9,908 bases of DNA from Opitutia bacterium (GCA_018695085.1 JABHOU010000564.1:1-9908), one strand, 5' to 3'; positions 1 to 6,848 are shown, counted from the first letter of the stretch. Notes: a model not told the origin generated them from the sequence alone. Translations and numbers: made by a program.

Positions 1-35
1 CTCCAACCCACTGACCTTCAATGGTATTTCCATGT

Positions 36-81
36 CCTGTCACGCCGGAGGTCGCGGGTTCGAGTCCCGTCTATCCCGCCA
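36..81 (+). other. Attachment-site core: 3' part of a tRNA-Asp(GTC) gene
   Basis: The segment reads as the 3' half of a bacterial tRNA-Asp: anticodon loop CTGTCAC (37-43) with anticodon GTC, 3' anticodon strand GCCGG (44-48), variable loop AGGTC, T arm GCGGG-TTCGAGT-CCCGT (54-70), acceptor strand CTATCCC (71-77), discriminator G and encoded CCA (79-81). The matching 5' acceptor GGGATAG is absent, and the bases where the 5' anticodon strand should be (ATGTC, 32-36) do not pair with GCCGG, so no complete tRNA is encoded here. The block runs from the anticodon loop to CCA, the usual extent of a tRNA integration core, and the integrase gene ends inside it. A D-loop-like TTCAATGGT at 17-25 could be a vestige of the 5' half. 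Confidence 0.85.
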
Positions 82-1326
82 TTCGCAATCCTCGTCAACT
101 TGCGTCAATTCGCGTCTGGAGCCCACTGTTAAAGGGCTTCCCGAGGATTCACCCTCTTCACCCGTTTCGCCAACCCGCGACGCCAAACGACCCGTTTCGC
201 CGGAAATCTGCATCAATATCTGCATCAACGGTCCGTTCCCGTCTATCCCCCTCATGCAGTCCTGCAAGGGCAATAGAGTCGTGTCCAGATAGACCTTTTC
301 GGTCAATCGCTGGTCAGAGTGACGCATCAATTCCTGAGCCATGCGGGGAGGCACTCCATTTGTCTGGAGCCAGGTGTTGAAGGTGTACCGCAATGCGTGA
401 AAGTCGGCGTACCGCCCGGTTTCATCTACATAGGGAATTTCGGCTGCCTTAAGATCCTTCCGAAGTGTTTTGCATCTTGGAACGCCATCGGCGAAGACAC
501 GATTGGAAGCCTTGGTTCCGTCCGGCTTGAAGTCGGCGAGCAGGCGTTCGAGTTCGGATATCAAAGGGATTCGAGCCTCCTTCTTATTCTTGGAAATGCT
601 TGCCCGAACCAAGACGTGGGACTTCTCGCCATCCAATATAATGTCTCCCCACTTGAGCTCGGAGAGCTCGCCATACCTCAGACCCGTTCTCGCCGACATG
701 AGATAAGGCACCCGGCGATAGTGTGGCGAATTCCGAAAAAGCCTTCCCAATTCCTCGTCGGTCAATGCTCGCCTCACTCTCGTCGCTATGGTCTGGTCGA
801 CCTTGGAAACCGTGATCAGGGGATTGGCCGCCAGCCGGCCCTGTGAAATCATCCAATTCAAAAAGGTTTTGGCCTCCGCGAGGTAATGGTTCCTTGTGCG
901 GGGGGACATCCCCTGCAAGCATGCCCTCCAGTGCGTGAAGGAGTCGGACGTTATCCGACCAAGGTTCGTCCACCCGCACTCATCAATCAGTCTTTCCAGA
1001 CGATTCCTTACCTGCAGGGCTCCCTTCCCCTTTTTACCATCCTTACCCCGGGCCTTCAGGTCGGCAAGGTATTCGTTTAGGTGGACGCGAATTGCTTTCC
1101 TCTGTGCTTCCCTCAAGGATCTCGGCGGCAAAAGTCCCGCTTTTTCGGCCTCGTACTCTCGCTTGAAATCATTAGCCATCTGCCAGGCCACCTCTTTGCA
1201 GGTCACGCCAAGGGGCTTGTACTTGTAACTTGGCATGTCGCCATAACGAAAACGCAAGTAGTAGCACTCGGACCGTACTTTGTGGCCATTCTTCCTGCGG
1301 GCTCTTTTCTCTACACTGTGTATCAT
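40..1326 (-). CDS. Tyrosine recombinase (site-specific integrase)
   Basis: This 428-residue protein would catalyse integration and excision of the element at tRNA-Asp. The N-terminal arm-binding part (about 1-70) is followed by a SAM-like core-binding domain (about 78-170) and the catalytic domain (about 185-355). The catalytic set is complete: Arg217 in TGLRYGEL, a Lys in SKNKKEA (246-249), His310 and Arg313 in HALR, His336 in LMRHSD and nucleophile Tyr346 in EKVYLD. A low-complexity tail of about 65 residues follows, and the last 13 or so residues (WRDRRDSNPRPPA) are simply the complement of the tRNA-Asp 3' end. The ATG overlaps the upstream excisionase stop in an ATGA, which fixes the start and implies translational coupling. 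The domain call is certain; the attachment target is inferred from position. Confidence 0.95.
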   Translation of the reverse strand: MIHSVEKRARRKNGHKVRSECYYLRFRYGDMPSYKYKPLGVTCKEVAWQMANDFKREYEAEKAGLLPPRSLREAQRKAIRVHLNEYLADLKARGKDGKKGKGALQVRNRLERLIDECGWTNLGRITSDSFTHWRACLQGMSPRTRNHYLAEAKTFLNWMISQGRLAANPLITVSKVDQTIATRVRRALTDEELGRLFRNSPHYRRVPYLMSARTGLRYGELSELKWGDIILDGEKSHVLVRASISKNKKEARIPLISELERLLADFKPDGTKASNRVFADGVPRCKTLRKDLKAAEIPYVDETGRYADFHALRYTFNTWLQTNGVPPRMAQELMRHSDQRLTEKVYLDTTLLPLQDCMRGIDGNGPLMQILMQISGETGRLASRVGETGEEGESSGSPLTVGSRRELTQVDEDCEWRDRRDSNPRPPA

Positions 1327-1526
1327 GATAAACCTTCCTTTCCGACCTCGGTCAAAGTTGACTCCTCACCTTCCATCATTGCCTCAACTTCCTTCAGTTT
1401 AAACCTCACACAACCGCCAATTTTAACTTTCGTCAACTTACCTCTTGCCGCCAAGCGTTCGACGCTCCTGACGCTGACCGAGAACAGTTCCGCCACTTGT
1501 TTTTTACTTATTAGTTTTTGTTTCAT
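1323..1526 (-). CDS. Excisionase-family helix-turn-helix protein
   Basis: A 67-residue basic protein that is almost entirely one winged-HTH of the MerR/excisionase type (HTH_17). Residues 8-32 carry the two helices (KKQVAELFSVSVRSVERLAA), and residues 33-50 the wing and third element (GKLTKVKIGGCVRFKLKEVE), including the typical G-x-x-R/K-F-K-x-x-E pattern. The family bends DNA at attachment sites to direct integrase towards excision, or acts as a small regulator. Its TGA lies in the ATGA that starts the integrase, so the two are read as one unit. No clear ribosome site precedes the ATG. A role as recombination directionality factor is inferred from size, fold and coupling to the integrase. 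Confidence 0.85.
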   Translation of the reverse strand: MKQKLISKKQVAELFSVSVRSVERLAARGKLTKVKIGGCVRFKLKEVEAMMEGEESTLTEVGKEGLS

Positions 1527-1631
1527 GGAAAATGATTTAGTTGCCGCCGAGATCAGGTCTTCCCGGTCTTGGCGACGGCATCGAGCAGCGGGTCATTTGG
1601 GGGTTCGTCCATCGTTTTCGGGCAGGTGGAG

Positions 1632-2306
1632 TCAATCGGCATCTAAATGCAGTTCGATATGATCCTGAGCGTTTTCTTCCAGTAGAGCTTCTTCCGCAAT
1701 CGCCTCCAATTCGCGAATGCCCTGACGAAGGCCGTCGGGAGTTACGATCGTCAGCTTGAAGTCGATGGATGATACCTCCTCGTTGAACCGACGATCCGAA
1801 TCGGTCAAATCTGGAACGCAAATCCACGCCTTCCAGTCCGGCAATGACCCGTGTACGGACTTCCGCTCGTTGAATACGGCACGACCGAAGATTCCATGGT
1901 GATCCAGAATCTTCATCTCGGCGAAAACGGGGAACTCCCCTAACGAAGTCAAAGCCCACAAATCAGGTGCCCAGCCGTCTCCGGTGCGATCGGCTAGGGT
2001 CAACCCATGGACGGTTTCGAGCAAAGTCGCCAGAAACATGTCCTTCGCTGCCCGAACTTCCTTCCGGGCAGTGTTGATGGTTGCGTATCGTTCGGCCTCG
2101 AATGCATGGCGAATGGCAGTGGCTTTTTCCTCGTCCAAGTTCAGGCAAGCTATCATGCCCTCAAGCGTCGAGCGTTTCGGAAGGCTGGTCCCTTTAAGCA
2201 AATGAAAAAGTGCCGTCCTTGAAATCCCGGTGTCTTTCGCAATGGCGGTTTTCGAGAGAGCCGATCGTTCGACGGCTCCGTGGAGAAGTTCGGATAATTT
2301 CGACAT
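1632..2306 (-). CDS. XRE-type regulator with a PD-(D/E)XK-like C-terminal domain
   Basis: A 224-residue protein, likely the element's repressor. Residues about 5-58 form an XRE/lambda-Cro-like HTH (SKTAIAKDTGISRTALFHLL at 18-37). The remainder is not the usual S24 LexA/CI peptidase domain: it contains APDLWAL, a strand, then FAEMK, giving Asp115-(14)-Glu130-x-Lys132, followed by strands WICVP and KLTIVTPDGL. This order matches the core signature of PD-(D/E)XK nuclease-like folds, which in some regulators serve for sensing or DNA binding rather than cutting. A TTG 12 codons upstream (2342) is in frame, but the ATG at 2306 is preferred because it begins just before the HTH and leaves the palindrome at 2342-2362 outside the gene. 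The HTH is sure; the fold of the C-terminal half is a motif-level suggestion. Confidence 0.8.
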   Translation of the reverse strand: MSKLSELLHGAVERSALSKTAIAKDTGISRTALFHLLKGTSLPKRSTLEGMIACLNLDEEKATAIRHAFEAERYATINTARKEVRAAKDMFLATLLETVHGLTLADRTGDGWAPDLWALTSLGEFPVFAEMKILDHHGIFGRAVFNERKSVHGSLPDWKAWICVPDLTDSDRRFNEEVSSIDFKLTIVTPDGLRQGIRELEAIAEEALLEENAQDHIELHLDAD

Positions 2307-2341
2307 ATCAACAAGGCTAGAGCGTTCACTAACGTAAAGCA

Positions 2342-2362
2342 AACTTTATTTCGAATAACGTT
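2342..2362. promoter_or_regulatory. Imperfect palindrome, candidate operator in divergent region
   Basis: AACTTTATT-TCG-AATAACGTT has 9-base arms with one mismatch around a 3-base centre. It lies in the 119-base AT-rich gap between the leftward XRE regulator and the rightward HTH/replication block, where a repressor site is expected. A further TAACGT at 2330-2335 repeats the right arm 26 bases upstream. Binding by the XRE protein is inference. Confidence 0.45.
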
Positions 2363-2380
2363 GCAATCCAGTTTAATAAG

Positions 2381-2410
2381 TTCAGATTGTCAACCTTTTT
2401 AATATATACT
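2381..2410 (+). promoter_or_regulatory. Candidate promoter for the rightward replication block
   Basis: TATACT at 2405-2410 resembles a -10 box, with TTCAGA (2381-2386) 18 bases upstream and TTGTCA (2387-2392) as alternative -35 elements at poorer spacing. A start just after the -10 would leave a leader of only about 9 bases before the ATG at 2426, which has no Shine-Dalgarno sequence, so translation might be leaderless. The matches are weak. Confidence 0.3.
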
Positions 2411-2425
2411 TAACATTACAGAACA

Positions 2426-3094
2426 ATGAATGGAAGCATTAAAACTCACGAAAAAACGGTCATCAAACACGCCGAATCTGCCTTGGAGGCTGGGCTTGCT
2501 CTGTACCAGCTTCGCCGAGCGAAAGCCTGGAAAAACCGCGGCTTTCGCAACCACGGCGAGCACGCCGAGAGTCTCGGTATCTCTCGATCACGAGCTACGC
2601 AGCTGGAGCAAGCTGGACGACTACACGACGCACTTAGTCGAAGAAGGGAGGGCGACGAGAGGTTGCCCGAGAACGAATCCGTGATCCGGCCACTTTGCCG
2701 CTTGATCAAATTCGGCAAAGTGGCTCTTGACGACGAAGGAGTCGAAAAAGCTATGGAGGTTTGGCGGAAGGCGGTCGACGACAAGGAAGACTCGACTCGG
2801 AAGCTTGCTGAACGAGTTCGAGAAGAGCTTGGTGAAGGCAAACGCGGTACCCCCCTTTGCGAACTTCAAGATCCCGAGCCGATGATGCCCGAGTGTTCGG
2901 TCGGGCCACCACCTTTGCAGACGCCCCGGAAAATGGCGAGTCACGCCAATCAAACGCTCGCCCTCCTCGGTCTGTTGAAAACTTCACCCATCGACGCCGA
3001 AATCCTCAATGAAGTTGAGAGGAATCTCAGGTGGCTGAAAGATGCTTTGGACGAGATGGATGAGGCCCAACGGCCTGAGGTCGAGGCCGCATGA
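2426..3094 (+). CDS. HTH protein of the replication module, function unknown
   Basis: A 222-residue charged protein. Residues 15-63 contain a segment of the form 'EAGLALYQLRRAKAW...GEHAESLGISRSRATQL', which resembles the N-terminal HTH of mobile-element proteins commonly found beside DUF5131 genes, where a helix reading 'gLaL-eIR...r-lyr' precedes an HTH 'W-gisrsrAyql'. LPENESVIRPLCRL (80-93) recalls the ParB-like 'lPtnE-q-RpL--L' motif. Residues 103-136 are a charged helix (KAMEVWRKAV), a proline-rich linker follows (about 142-168), and the C terminus (185-220) is predicted helical or coiled coil. It is first in a rightward operon, 18 bases before the DUF5131 gene. It is likely DNA-binding, possibly at the element's own origin or promoter; that role is inference. 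Confidence 0.7.
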   Translation: MNGSIKTHEKTVIKHAESALEAGLALYQLRRAKAWKNRGFRNHGEHAESLGISRSRATQLEQAGRLHDALSRRREGDERLPENESVIRPLCRLIKFGKVALDDEGVEKAMEVWRKAVDDKEDSTRKLAERVREELGEGKRGTPLCELQDPEPMMPECSVGPPPLQTPRKMASHANQTLALLGLLKTSPIDAEILNEVERNLRWLKDALDEMDEAQRPEVEAA

Positions 3095-3112
3095 TTTTAC
3101 TATAGTTAAAAA

Positions 3113-4174
3113 ATGAAAACCACGAAAATTCAATGGACGGACAGCACTGTAAATCCCGTCATGGGGTGCGGCGGGTGCGAGTTGTGGCCGACCAGTTCAA
3201 GGAAAGTGGAGCGGGCTCTTACGGATTCCCTAGGCGGAAATTCCACTGCCGTGCTCCAAGGTTTGGTTTCCGGCTGGACACCCCAAGATTTCGCAAGGCG
3301 AAAAAGTGAACTCGCTCAGACCCTTGCCGATGAACTCGGAAATCCGGAAGTCGGTCCCAAAGCAAAGGCCGCCATCGACGGGGCCTGCAGATGCTACGCA
3401 GGCGTTCTTCATGCAAGGTATTCAGGACATTCACCGGGTTATGCCCAGAATTTCAACCGTCCTGAATTCTTTGCCGGACGAATGCTGGAAGCCTCGCGAT
3501 GGAGTGATCTCAGAGGACGAATCCGCCCAAACAAGCCTTGGCTCAACGGCTTCCCCCGCCTGATCTTCGTCAGCGACATGGGCGACGCCTTGGTCAAGGA
3601 AATGCCCTTCGCTCTCCTGCAAAAGGAAATCATCGAAGTCGTTGCTTCGGAGAAGGGGCGTCGTCACGTATGGCTTTGGCTTACGAAACGCCCCGCCCGC
3701 ATGGCGGCTTTTTCAGATTGGCTTCATGAACGCTACATTCCTTGGCCCGACAACTTGGTGGCGATGACCAGCGTAACGAGTCGGAGAACCGTAGGTCGAG
3801 TGGACGACCTTCGCCGAGTTCGTTGCCGCCTCAAGGGGCTTTCGGTGGAGCCGCTTTGGGAATCGGTCAAGCTGCCTCTCGACGGCATCGACTGGGTGAT
3901 CGTCGGTGGCGAATCGGGATCGGCGGCAAACCCCTTCGATCTCGCATGGGCTCGCGAGCTTCGGGAGCAATGCCGAGAGGCGGAAGTCGCCTTTTTCGTT
4001 AAGCAACTCGGCGCAAACCCCATGAACGAAGGCTCCGACCTGAAGCTTGGGGACCGGCACGGAGGGGATTGGGCCGAGTGGCCCGAAGATCTTCGCGTCC
4101 GCGAGTTTCCCGAGACGTTTCGTTCGGTTGCATACGAGCTTCGCCGAAGTGCCGACGTGGGGGGGGCGGCATGA
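3113..4174 (+). CDS. DUF5131 / phage Gp37-Gp68 family protein
   Basis: This 353-residue protein belongs to the Gp37/Gp68 (DUF5131) family of phages and mobile elements, whose cysteine motif and fold resemble radical-SAM enzymes but whose reaction is not established. Typical blocks are visible: KIQWTDSTVNPVMGC (5-19), HVWLWLTKRPARM (185-197), NLVAMTSVTS (214-223), the SVEPL strand (244-248), IDWVIVGGESGS (259-270) and FFVKQLGAN (294-302). The cysteines are arranged as C19-x2-C22 and, about 70 residues later, C92-x-C94-Y, with a helical insert between. Compact relatives usually have them close together as GC...GCxxCYA. It shares an operon with the preceding HTH gene and its TGA overlaps the ATG of a short downstream frame (ATGA). 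Enzymatic activity and the metal cluster are inference. Confidence 0.88.
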   Translation: MKTTKIQWTDSTVNPVMGCGGCELWPTSSRKVERALTDSLGGNSTAVLQGLVSGWTPQDFARRKSELAQTLADELGNPEVGPKAKAAIDGACRCYAGVLHARYSGHSPGYAQNFNRPEFFAGRMLEASRWSDLRGRIRPNKPWLNGFPRLIFVSDMGDALVKEMPFALLQKEIIEVVASEKGRRHVWLWLTKRPARMAAFSDWLHERYIPWPDNLVAMTSVTSRRTVGRVDDLRRVRCRLKGLSVEPLWESVKLPLDGIDWVIVGGESGSAANPFDLAWARELREQCREAEVAFFVKQLGANPMNEGSDLKLGDRHGGDWAEWPEDLRVREFPETFRSVAYELRRSADVGGAA

Positions 4175-4272
4175 TTCGAAACCCAAGCAATTCCAGCACC
4201 CCGCCATCTTCGCATAACCGGGCTCGTCTCAACTTGTTCCGCGCGACCTTGACCATCTTCAATATAAAGTAA
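4171..4272 (+). CDS. Possible small protein coupled to the DUF5131 gene
   Basis: A 33-residue frame begins with an ATG overlapping the DUF5131 stop (ATGA), behind a G-rich stretch that could act as ribosome site, and ends 4 bases before the primase ATG, filling the operon gap exactly. The product is basic (MIRNPSNSSTPPSSHNRARL, then LNLFRATLTIFNIK) with a Ser/Pro-rich start and a hydrophobic-basic end. I recognise no family. The tight fit at both ends favours a real gene or a coupling frame, but its short length and odd composition leave chance possible. Confidence 0.35.
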   Translation: MIRNPSNSSTPPSSHNRARLNLFRATLTIFNIK

Positions 4273-4276
4273 AACC

Positions 4277-6418
4277 ATGCAAAATACCGAAACCGTCATA
4301 GAACCCATCGCGGAGGGCACGCTGAACAGAGCGCCCGTTCCCGCTTTGGAAAACGAAGCATTGCGCCGCATCCGAGAGTTATTCGGTCCCGAAGCCGTTT
4401 GCGTACCTGTGCGCTTCGGAGACAAAAAACCTGTATTTTCCGAATGGCAGCAAAAGACCATTGCAGACATGGACGACCCCGACTATCTGGCGACTTTCAT
4501 CAATTGCAACGTCGGCGTACTCTGCGGGGAGAAAAGTAACGGACTGGTGAGCATCGACGTCGATTCGGACGAAGGACTCGAAGAGTTGCTTCGCCTGAAC
4601 CCGTCTTTTGCCGACACCGCCCTGACCAAGGCCGAGAGAGGCGGCAACGTCTGGCTGCGCCTGACCGACGAAGCGTATCCGCCATTGACGAAACTCTACG
4701 ATCCGGAGAGAAAGGCTTGGGGTGAGCTTCGAAGCACGGGCGGGCAAACCGTCGTCTGCGGAATGCATCCGTCGGGTTGCGAATACGAAATAGCAAACGA
4801 TTCAAGGCCGATTGAAATTTCCTTCGACGAGATCAATTGGCCCGAAAACGTCGAGAACCCTTGGGTCGAGGATCCGCTCGACCGACTGATCGAGAGGGAG
4901 GGCGAACCTTTTCAATTCGGCGCCAGAGGGTCTTGCGCCCCGAACCAGAACTTTTTCGCGTCGGCCTTCGCCTTGGAAAACCTCGTCATCTGGTGTCTTG
5001 AAGAACAAGGGTTTTACGCCTATGACGAAGGTAACGGAGTATGGACGAGCATTTCGCATGAAAAAATTCGAGAGCGTGTGCTTCGGAACGTTCAGCGTGT
5101 GGCCGAAAGACAGAATGCTCCCTTAGCGAAAGAGGTCAAATCTGCGTTGAAATTGCATTTTCTGAACGGCGTGGTCGAGTTGTTGAAGGGACGGGTCGAA
5201 AAAAGGAATCCGTTCGCGGCGAACTCCCGTTTGCTCAATGCAAGAAACGGGACCGTGTTCAATGGCGACTTACTAGGTACCGTCTTGCTTCCTCATTCGT
5301 ACGAACACATGCTTCGCAACCGCCATGAGTTCTCTTTTATCAAGAAGACGTCAGCCCCATGTAATTCCGAATCGGGCTTTCCGGAATTGCTGACGTTTCG
5401 TACGAAACCCATGGGAAAGGCTTCTGAGTCGCTTCAGAGGGTACGGGAACAATTGGGCTGGGAAAGGGGAACGCCAAGAGACTTTCTAAAGTTTCTTCAG
5501 CTTAACCTCACGACTTCGGAAATCGTCCTGCTCCAAAAGGTCTTCGGGAGCATTTTATTCGGTGGAAACCCCTGCCAAAAAATTCTCCTCATTCTGGGCA
5601 AACCCGGTTCGGGCAAGAGCGTCGTGCTGGACGTTCTGCGGCTCATTGTGGGCGCGGCCAATACCGTTCAGCTCCGCACCGAGCACTTGGCAAATCGATT
5701 TGAGACAGCTCGGTTCGTCGGCAAGAAATTGCTCGTCGGCCCCGACGTGGAGGCGGACTTCCTTCGTCGCAAGGAGGCCAACTTCCTCAAGTCTTTGGTC
5801 GGTCACGACTTTCTCTCGAGTGAGGGAAAGAACAACCCGAACGACGTCCCCTTGAGGGGCGACATGGGAGTGGTCGTCACATCTAACCACCAACTGAGAA
5901 TCAACGCGGGCGACGACCTGAACGCTTGGAGGAGACGGTTGCTCGTCCTGCGCTTCGACAAACCTTTTATTGGAAAGAAGATACCAAACTTCGCCGAGAG
6001 GCTGGTGGGTGAGGAAGGCGACGCAATATTCACTTGGGCCATCGAGGGAGGCGAGTTGCTGGCGAAGGACATAAAGGCGATCGGCGACTTCGTCTTGAGC
6101 GACGACCAAAAAGCGAAAGTGCAACGCATCGTCGACGACAGCGGTTCCCTTCGTCTCTTTGTCGAAACTTGCTTGGAGAAACCCGGCGGTGGCTCGTTCG
6201 GGAGCTTGAGTACGAACGAAATCGTGGACGCCTACAACGACTTCTGCAGGCAGCGTGGATTCGAGGTTCAGCCGGATATGGTGACGCAGAAAAAGCTGCC
6301 CGACTTGATGATGGAAATTCACGGCCTGCCAAAAGGCAAAAAAGTGAGTGGGCCCGACGGTAAGAGCGTCCGGGGTTATCATGGGGTCGGGTTAAAGGAT
6401 GCTCGCGATGGCTCTTGA
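4277..6418 (+). CDS. Primase-polymerase / SF3 helicase replication protein
   Basis: A 713-residue two-domain replication protein of the kind that initiates and unwinds phage, plasmid and P4-like satellite DNA. The N-terminal prim-pol-like domain (about 25-190) has GVLCGEKSNGLVSIDVD (80-96) with metal-binding Asp94 and Asp96, then ERGGNVWLRL (120-129) and ELRSTGGQTVVCGM (150-163). A linker has the D5/P4-type block RLLNARNGTVFNG (318-330). The SF3 helicase domain has Walker A GKPGSGKS (441-448), Walker B KLLVGPDVE (484-492), motif C VVVTSNHQLR (532-541) and an arginine-finger segment WRRRLLVLRF (551-560). A winged-helix-like tail includes STNEIVDAYNDFCRQRGF. The His usual in the second prim-pol motif (GGxHxxF) appears replaced by Val in GGNVWLRL, so polymerase activity is less certain than helicase activity. 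It overlaps the next gene by 11 bases. Confidence 0.92.
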   Translation: MQNTETVIEPIAEGTLNRAPVPALENEALRRIRELFGPEAVCVPVRFGDKKPVFSEWQQKTIADMDDPDYLATFINCNVGVLCGEKSNGLVSIDVDSDEGLEELLRLNPSFADTALTKAERGGNVWLRLTDEAYPPLTKLYDPERKAWGELRSTGGQTVVCGMHPSGCEYEIANDSRPIEISFDEINWPENVENPWVEDPLDRLIEREGEPFQFGARGSCAPNQNFFASAFALENLVIWCLEEQGFYAYDEGNGVWTSISHEKIRERVLRNVQRVAERQNAPLAKEVKSALKLHFLNGVVELLKGRVEKRNPFAANSRLLNARNGTVFNGDLLGTVLLPHSYEHMLRNRHEFSFIKKTSAPCNSESGFPELLTFRTKPMGKASESLQRVREQLGWERGTPRDFLKFLQLNLTTSEIVLLQKVFGSILFGGNPCQKILLILGKPGSGKSVVLDVLRLIVGAANTVQLRTEHLANRFETARFVGKKLLVGPDVEADFLRRKEANFLKSLVGHDFLSSEGKNNPNDVPLRGDMGVVVTSNHQLRINAGDDLNAWRRRLLVLRFDKPFIGKKIPNFAERLVGEEGDAIFTWAIEGGELLAKDIKAIGDFVLSDDQKAKVQRIVDDSGSLRLFVETCLEKPGGGSFGSLSTNEIVDAYNDFCRQRGFEVQPDMVTQKKLPDLMMEIHGLPKGKKVSGPDGKSVRGYHGVGLKDARDGS

Positions 6419-6695
6419 CGAATCAAAGCTTGAAAACGTTCGTCGCAAGCCCGGAAAGTTGACGGCGAGGTGCCCGGCCTGCGCCGAAAGGGGAGCAGAC
6501 CGAAAGGGAGAGCATCTCGCCGTCTATAATGACGGAGCCTACCATTGCGTGGCTACGAACGGAGAGAGTCGCCACAGCAAGCGTATCTTTGCCTTGGCAG
6601 GGGCAGGTGGGTTACGCAAGGCAAGGCCAACTGCTCCCCAGTTGAAAAAATGGAAAATAAAGACAATCGTAGGTTGGGGTCCCTTGGAATGGTAG
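6408..6695 (+). CDS. CHC2-like zinc-finger primase accessory protein
   Basis: A 95-residue basic protein with one zinc-binding unit resembling the CHC2 finger of DnaG-type primases: ARCPAC (Cys22, Cys25), then GEHLAVYNDGAYHC with Cys47 and a downstream His56 in SRHSKRIFALAG. In DnaG this module recognises template. The ATG at 6408 is chosen over 6399 because AAAGGA (6394-6399) then sits 8 bases upstream as a ribosome site. The gene starts inside the 3' end of the helicase gene, so the two are translationally coupled; the helicase/prim-pol lacks an obvious finger of its own, so this protein may supply it in trans. The tail (KKWKIKTIVGWGPLEW) is basic and unassigned. Role is inference from motif and context. 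Confidence 0.75.
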   Translation: MALDESKLENVRRKPGKLTARCPACAERGADRKGEHLAVYNDGAYHCVATNGESRHSKRIFALAGAGGLRKARPTAPQLKKWKIKTIVGWGPLEW

Positions 6696-6699
6696 TCGG

Positions 6700-6848
6700 G
6701 GGGCGGCAGGGGCGGGTAATTCCTATTTTTTGGGAAAGGAAACAAAAAGGGAATGGGTAGTATATATAAAAGAAGTTCGAAACTGCCGCCCCTTCCGTCC
6801 CACCTCAGGAGGCGCTGGAAAGGCCTCAATAATAAATTCGGCAGTTTT
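6700..6848 (+). repeat. Competing inverted repeats, possible structured RNA or attenuator
   Basis: GGGGCGGCAG (6700-6709) is the exact complement of CTGCCGCCCC (6783-6792). AAACTGCCG (6780-6788) is the exact complement of CGGCAGTTT (6839-6847). The two pairings share 6783-6788, so they exclude each other. The second hairpin encloses a nested stem (CCTTCC 6791-6796 with GGAAAGG 6817-6823) and ends in TTTT, making it terminator-like, while the first would disrupt it. It lies immediately downstream of the zinc-finger gene stop. Transcription of this stretch is assumed, not shown. Confidence 0.45.

Noticed and set aside
1553..1612. 19-codon minus-strand frame (MDEPPNDPLLDAVAKTGKT) between the XRE and excisionase genes
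   Set aside because: Very short, no ribosome site and no known family; the 105-base gap is more simply a leader.
2342..2342. Earlier TTG start for the XRE regulator
   Set aside because: It adds 12 residues unlike the family, would run through the promoter region, and the ATG at 2306 sits directly before the HTH domain.
3733..4470. 245-codon minus-strand frame across the DUF5131/primase boundary
   Set aside because: Arg/Ser-rich composition typical of antisense frames; it overlaps two well-supported genes.
5555..6382. 275-codon minus-strand frame opposite the helicase
   Set aside because: Antisense to the SF3 helicase motifs; no family features and no start signal. A shadow of a strongly biased gene.
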